Part shown: piece by piece, positions 62,948-64,000 of the stretch
Layout: each line of letters starts with the position of its first letter
Position numbering within the stretch: position 1 is the stretch's first letter
Source: Streptomyces formicae
GTDB lineage: Bacteria > Actinomycetota > Actinomycetes > Streptomycetales > Streptomycetaceae
Length of the DNA stretch: 64,000 bases
NCBI RefSeq assembly: GCF_022647665.1
Contig: NZ_CP071872.1
Span: 2,046,001 to 2,110,000, forward strand
Direction: 5' to 3'
Program-made: the position numbers and the translations under genes
Notes under the pieces: model-generated
What the model was told of the DNA's origin: nothing
The model's input: only the letters and a program-made list of their open reading frames with translations
Databases searched by the model: none

Positions 62948-63748
62948 ATGACCGACCCCCTGCTGGGTGAGCTGCTGTCCCTGGCCCTGGAGGCCGGGAG
63001 CAGGGCCGCGGCGCTGCTGCGTGACGGCAGGCCGGACGATCTCGCCGTGGCGGCGACCAAGTCCAGTCCGATCGACGTCGTCACCGAGATGGACATCGCC
63101 GCCGAGAAACTGATCACCGGCTTCCTGTCGGACACCCGGCCGGAGGACGGCTTCCTCGGCGAGGAGGGCGCGTCGGTGGAGGGCACCAGCGAAGTCCGAT
63201 GGGTGATCGATCCGCTCGACGGCACCGTGAACTACCTTTACGGGCTGCCGACATGGGCCGTGTCGATCGCCGCCGAACGGGACGGCGAGACGGCCGTCGG
63301 GGTCGTCGTGGTGCCGATGCGGGGCGAGACGTACCACGCGGTGCTCGGCGGGGGCGCATTCTGCGGGGACCGGCGGGTGCGCTGCCGGCCCGCGCCGCCG
63401 CTGGACCAGGCGCTGGTCTCGACCGGCTTCAACTATGTGCAGTCCGTCCGCAGCCATCAGGCGGACGTCGCGCAGCGGCTGATCCCGCGCCTGCGGGACA
63501 TCCGGCGCAGCGGCTCGGCCGCAGTCGACCTGTGCGACGTCGCCGCGGGCCGGCTCGACGGCTACTACGAGCGGGGTCTGCACCCCTGGGACCTCGCTGC
63601 GGGCGACCTCATCGCCCGCGAGGCCGGCGCTCTCACCGGCGCGCGCCCCGGCGAGCCGCCGTCCGGCGACCTGATGATCGCAGCGTCCCCGGGTGTCTTC
63701 GAGCCGCTCCAGCGCCTCCTCGACGAGTTCGGCGCCTGGCACGACTGA
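62948..63748 (+). CDS. Inositol monophosphatase family protein
   Basis: The 266-residue Mg2+-dependent phosphatase has Glu in LGEEGASV, the DPLDGTVNYLYGLP motif with two metal-binding Asp, and the closing GLHPWDLAAGDLIAREAGA. The family dephosphorylates myo-inositol phosphates, histidinol phosphate or bisphosphonucleosides. The substrate is not determinable here. It starts 12 bp after hemH, so the two are probably co-transcribed. Confidence 0.92.
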   Translation: MTDPLLGELLSLALEAGSRAAALLRDGRPDDLAVAATKSSPIDVVTEMDIAAEKLITGFLSDTRPEDGFLGEEGASVEGTSEVRWVIDPLDGTVNYLYGLPTWAVSIAAERDGETAVGVVVVPMRGETYHAVLGGGAFCGDRRVRCRPAPPLDQALVSTGFNYVQSVRSHQADVAQRLIPRLRDIRRSGSAAVDLCDVAAGRLDGYYERGLHPWDLAAGDLIAREAGALTGARPGEPPSGDLMIAASPGVFEPLQRLLDEFGAWHD

Positions 63749-63824
63749 CCTCGCGGGGCGCGTCAGGACTGCGGGGGCTCGGCCCCGTCGGCCCCGGTCG
63801 CCCGGTCGCCCCGCCCCGGGTACG

Positions 63825-63865
63825 CGGAAGGGCCCGGCGCCACAGGGTGGCGACGGGCCCTTCCG
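63825..63865. terminator. Bidirectional terminator at the right edge
   Basis: Outer arms 63825-63835 and 63855-63865 (11 bp) enclose an inner CGCCA/TGGCG stem (63838-63842, 63848-63852). It lies between the inositol monophosphatase gene and the leftward gene at the window end. Confidence 0.85.
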
Positions 63866-63872
63866 GTGGTGG

Positions 63873-64000
63873 TCAGGCGCTCGCGGCGCCGACTTCCACG
63901 CCGTGCTCGGCGGCAAGGCGACGCAGGTCGTCCAGCTCGGCCTGCTCGACATCCGCCAGGAAGTCGTCGCCCGTCTCGCGAGCCATCGTGAGGTCGGTTT
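63873..64000 (-). CDS. 3' end of an unidentified gene (truncated by the window)
   Basis: A minus-strand frame ending at 63873 gives TMARETGDDFLADVEQAELD, then DLRRLAAEHGVEVGAASA. It is acidic and helical with normal codon use. Only 41 codons are inside the window, so neither start nor family can be given. A terminator sits just past its stop, which supports a real gene. Confidence 0.6.
   Translation of the reverse strand, partial: TDLTMARETGDDFLADVEQAELDDLRRLAAEHGVEVGAASA

Overview
The window is chromosomal DNA from an actinomycete, almost certainly a Streptomyces. Coding regions are very GC-rich with strong third-position G/C. Several genes have no Shine-Dalgarno and probably start on leaderless mRNAs. 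The core gene order is a Streptomyces signature: whiH next to hrdB, a trypsin-like protease, parE, and further on parC, an M16 peptidase pair, ptsH, a GNAT-type Pat acetyltransferase, tdk, sepH, hemH and an inositol monophosphatase.

About 1-11.8 kb looks accessory. It holds an inverted, frameshifted scrap of a recQ-like gene, an intact RecQ helicase fused to a phosphoribosyltransferase-like tail, a MerR regulator, a GvpU-like gene, a cold-shock block (DEAD-box RNA helicase plus CspA), a broken acyl-carrier-protein sequence coupled to fabV, and two overlapping genes for membrane-anchored HTH regulators. One of these carries an extracytoplasmic peptidoglycan-binding domain, and a secreted peptidoglycan-binding protein is divergently transcribed. 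A 26-bp sequence found in opposite orientation at both ends (323-348 and 11733-11758, one mismatch) frames this segment.

11.8-29 kb is developmental and housekeeping core: a DUF4192 protein, a Nudix/NrtR-like regulator, an ABC ATPase-permease fusion, whiH, hrdB, a secreted serine protease, parE, a DUF485 plus solute:sodium symporter pair, and a DcuS/CitA-type sensor kinase with no adjacent response regulator. Between symporter and kinase sits a 1334-bp IS5-like element with matching ends, a CTAG flank on both sides, a frameshifted transposase and a passenger gene.

29-39.8 kb is a complete alpha-glucan locus: a 1430-residue secreted GH87 alpha-1,3-glucanase-type enzyme, a LacI regulator, an ABC sugar importer (lipoprotein and two permeases, no ATPase) and a GH13 alpha-glucosidase. 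Similar GCAAGCCG-type operator candidates lie upstream of both the glucanase and the lacI gene. This supports one regulon: outside cleavage, oligosaccharide import, inside hydrolysis.

39.9-64 kb returns to core genes: a COG0523 metallochaperone, parC, an active/inactive M16 pair, an M23 peptidase under a ydaO-type c-di-AMP riboswitch, a GntR regulator, ptsH, Pat, DUF5998, a phosphodiesterase, tdk, a glyoxalase-fold protein, a two-domain rhodanese, sepH, a membrane protein, a sugar-lactone oxidase, an MFS exporter, hemH behind a possible iron box, an inositol monophosphatase, and the 3' end of an unidentified gene at the right edge. No rRNA, tRNA or CRISPR array was seen.
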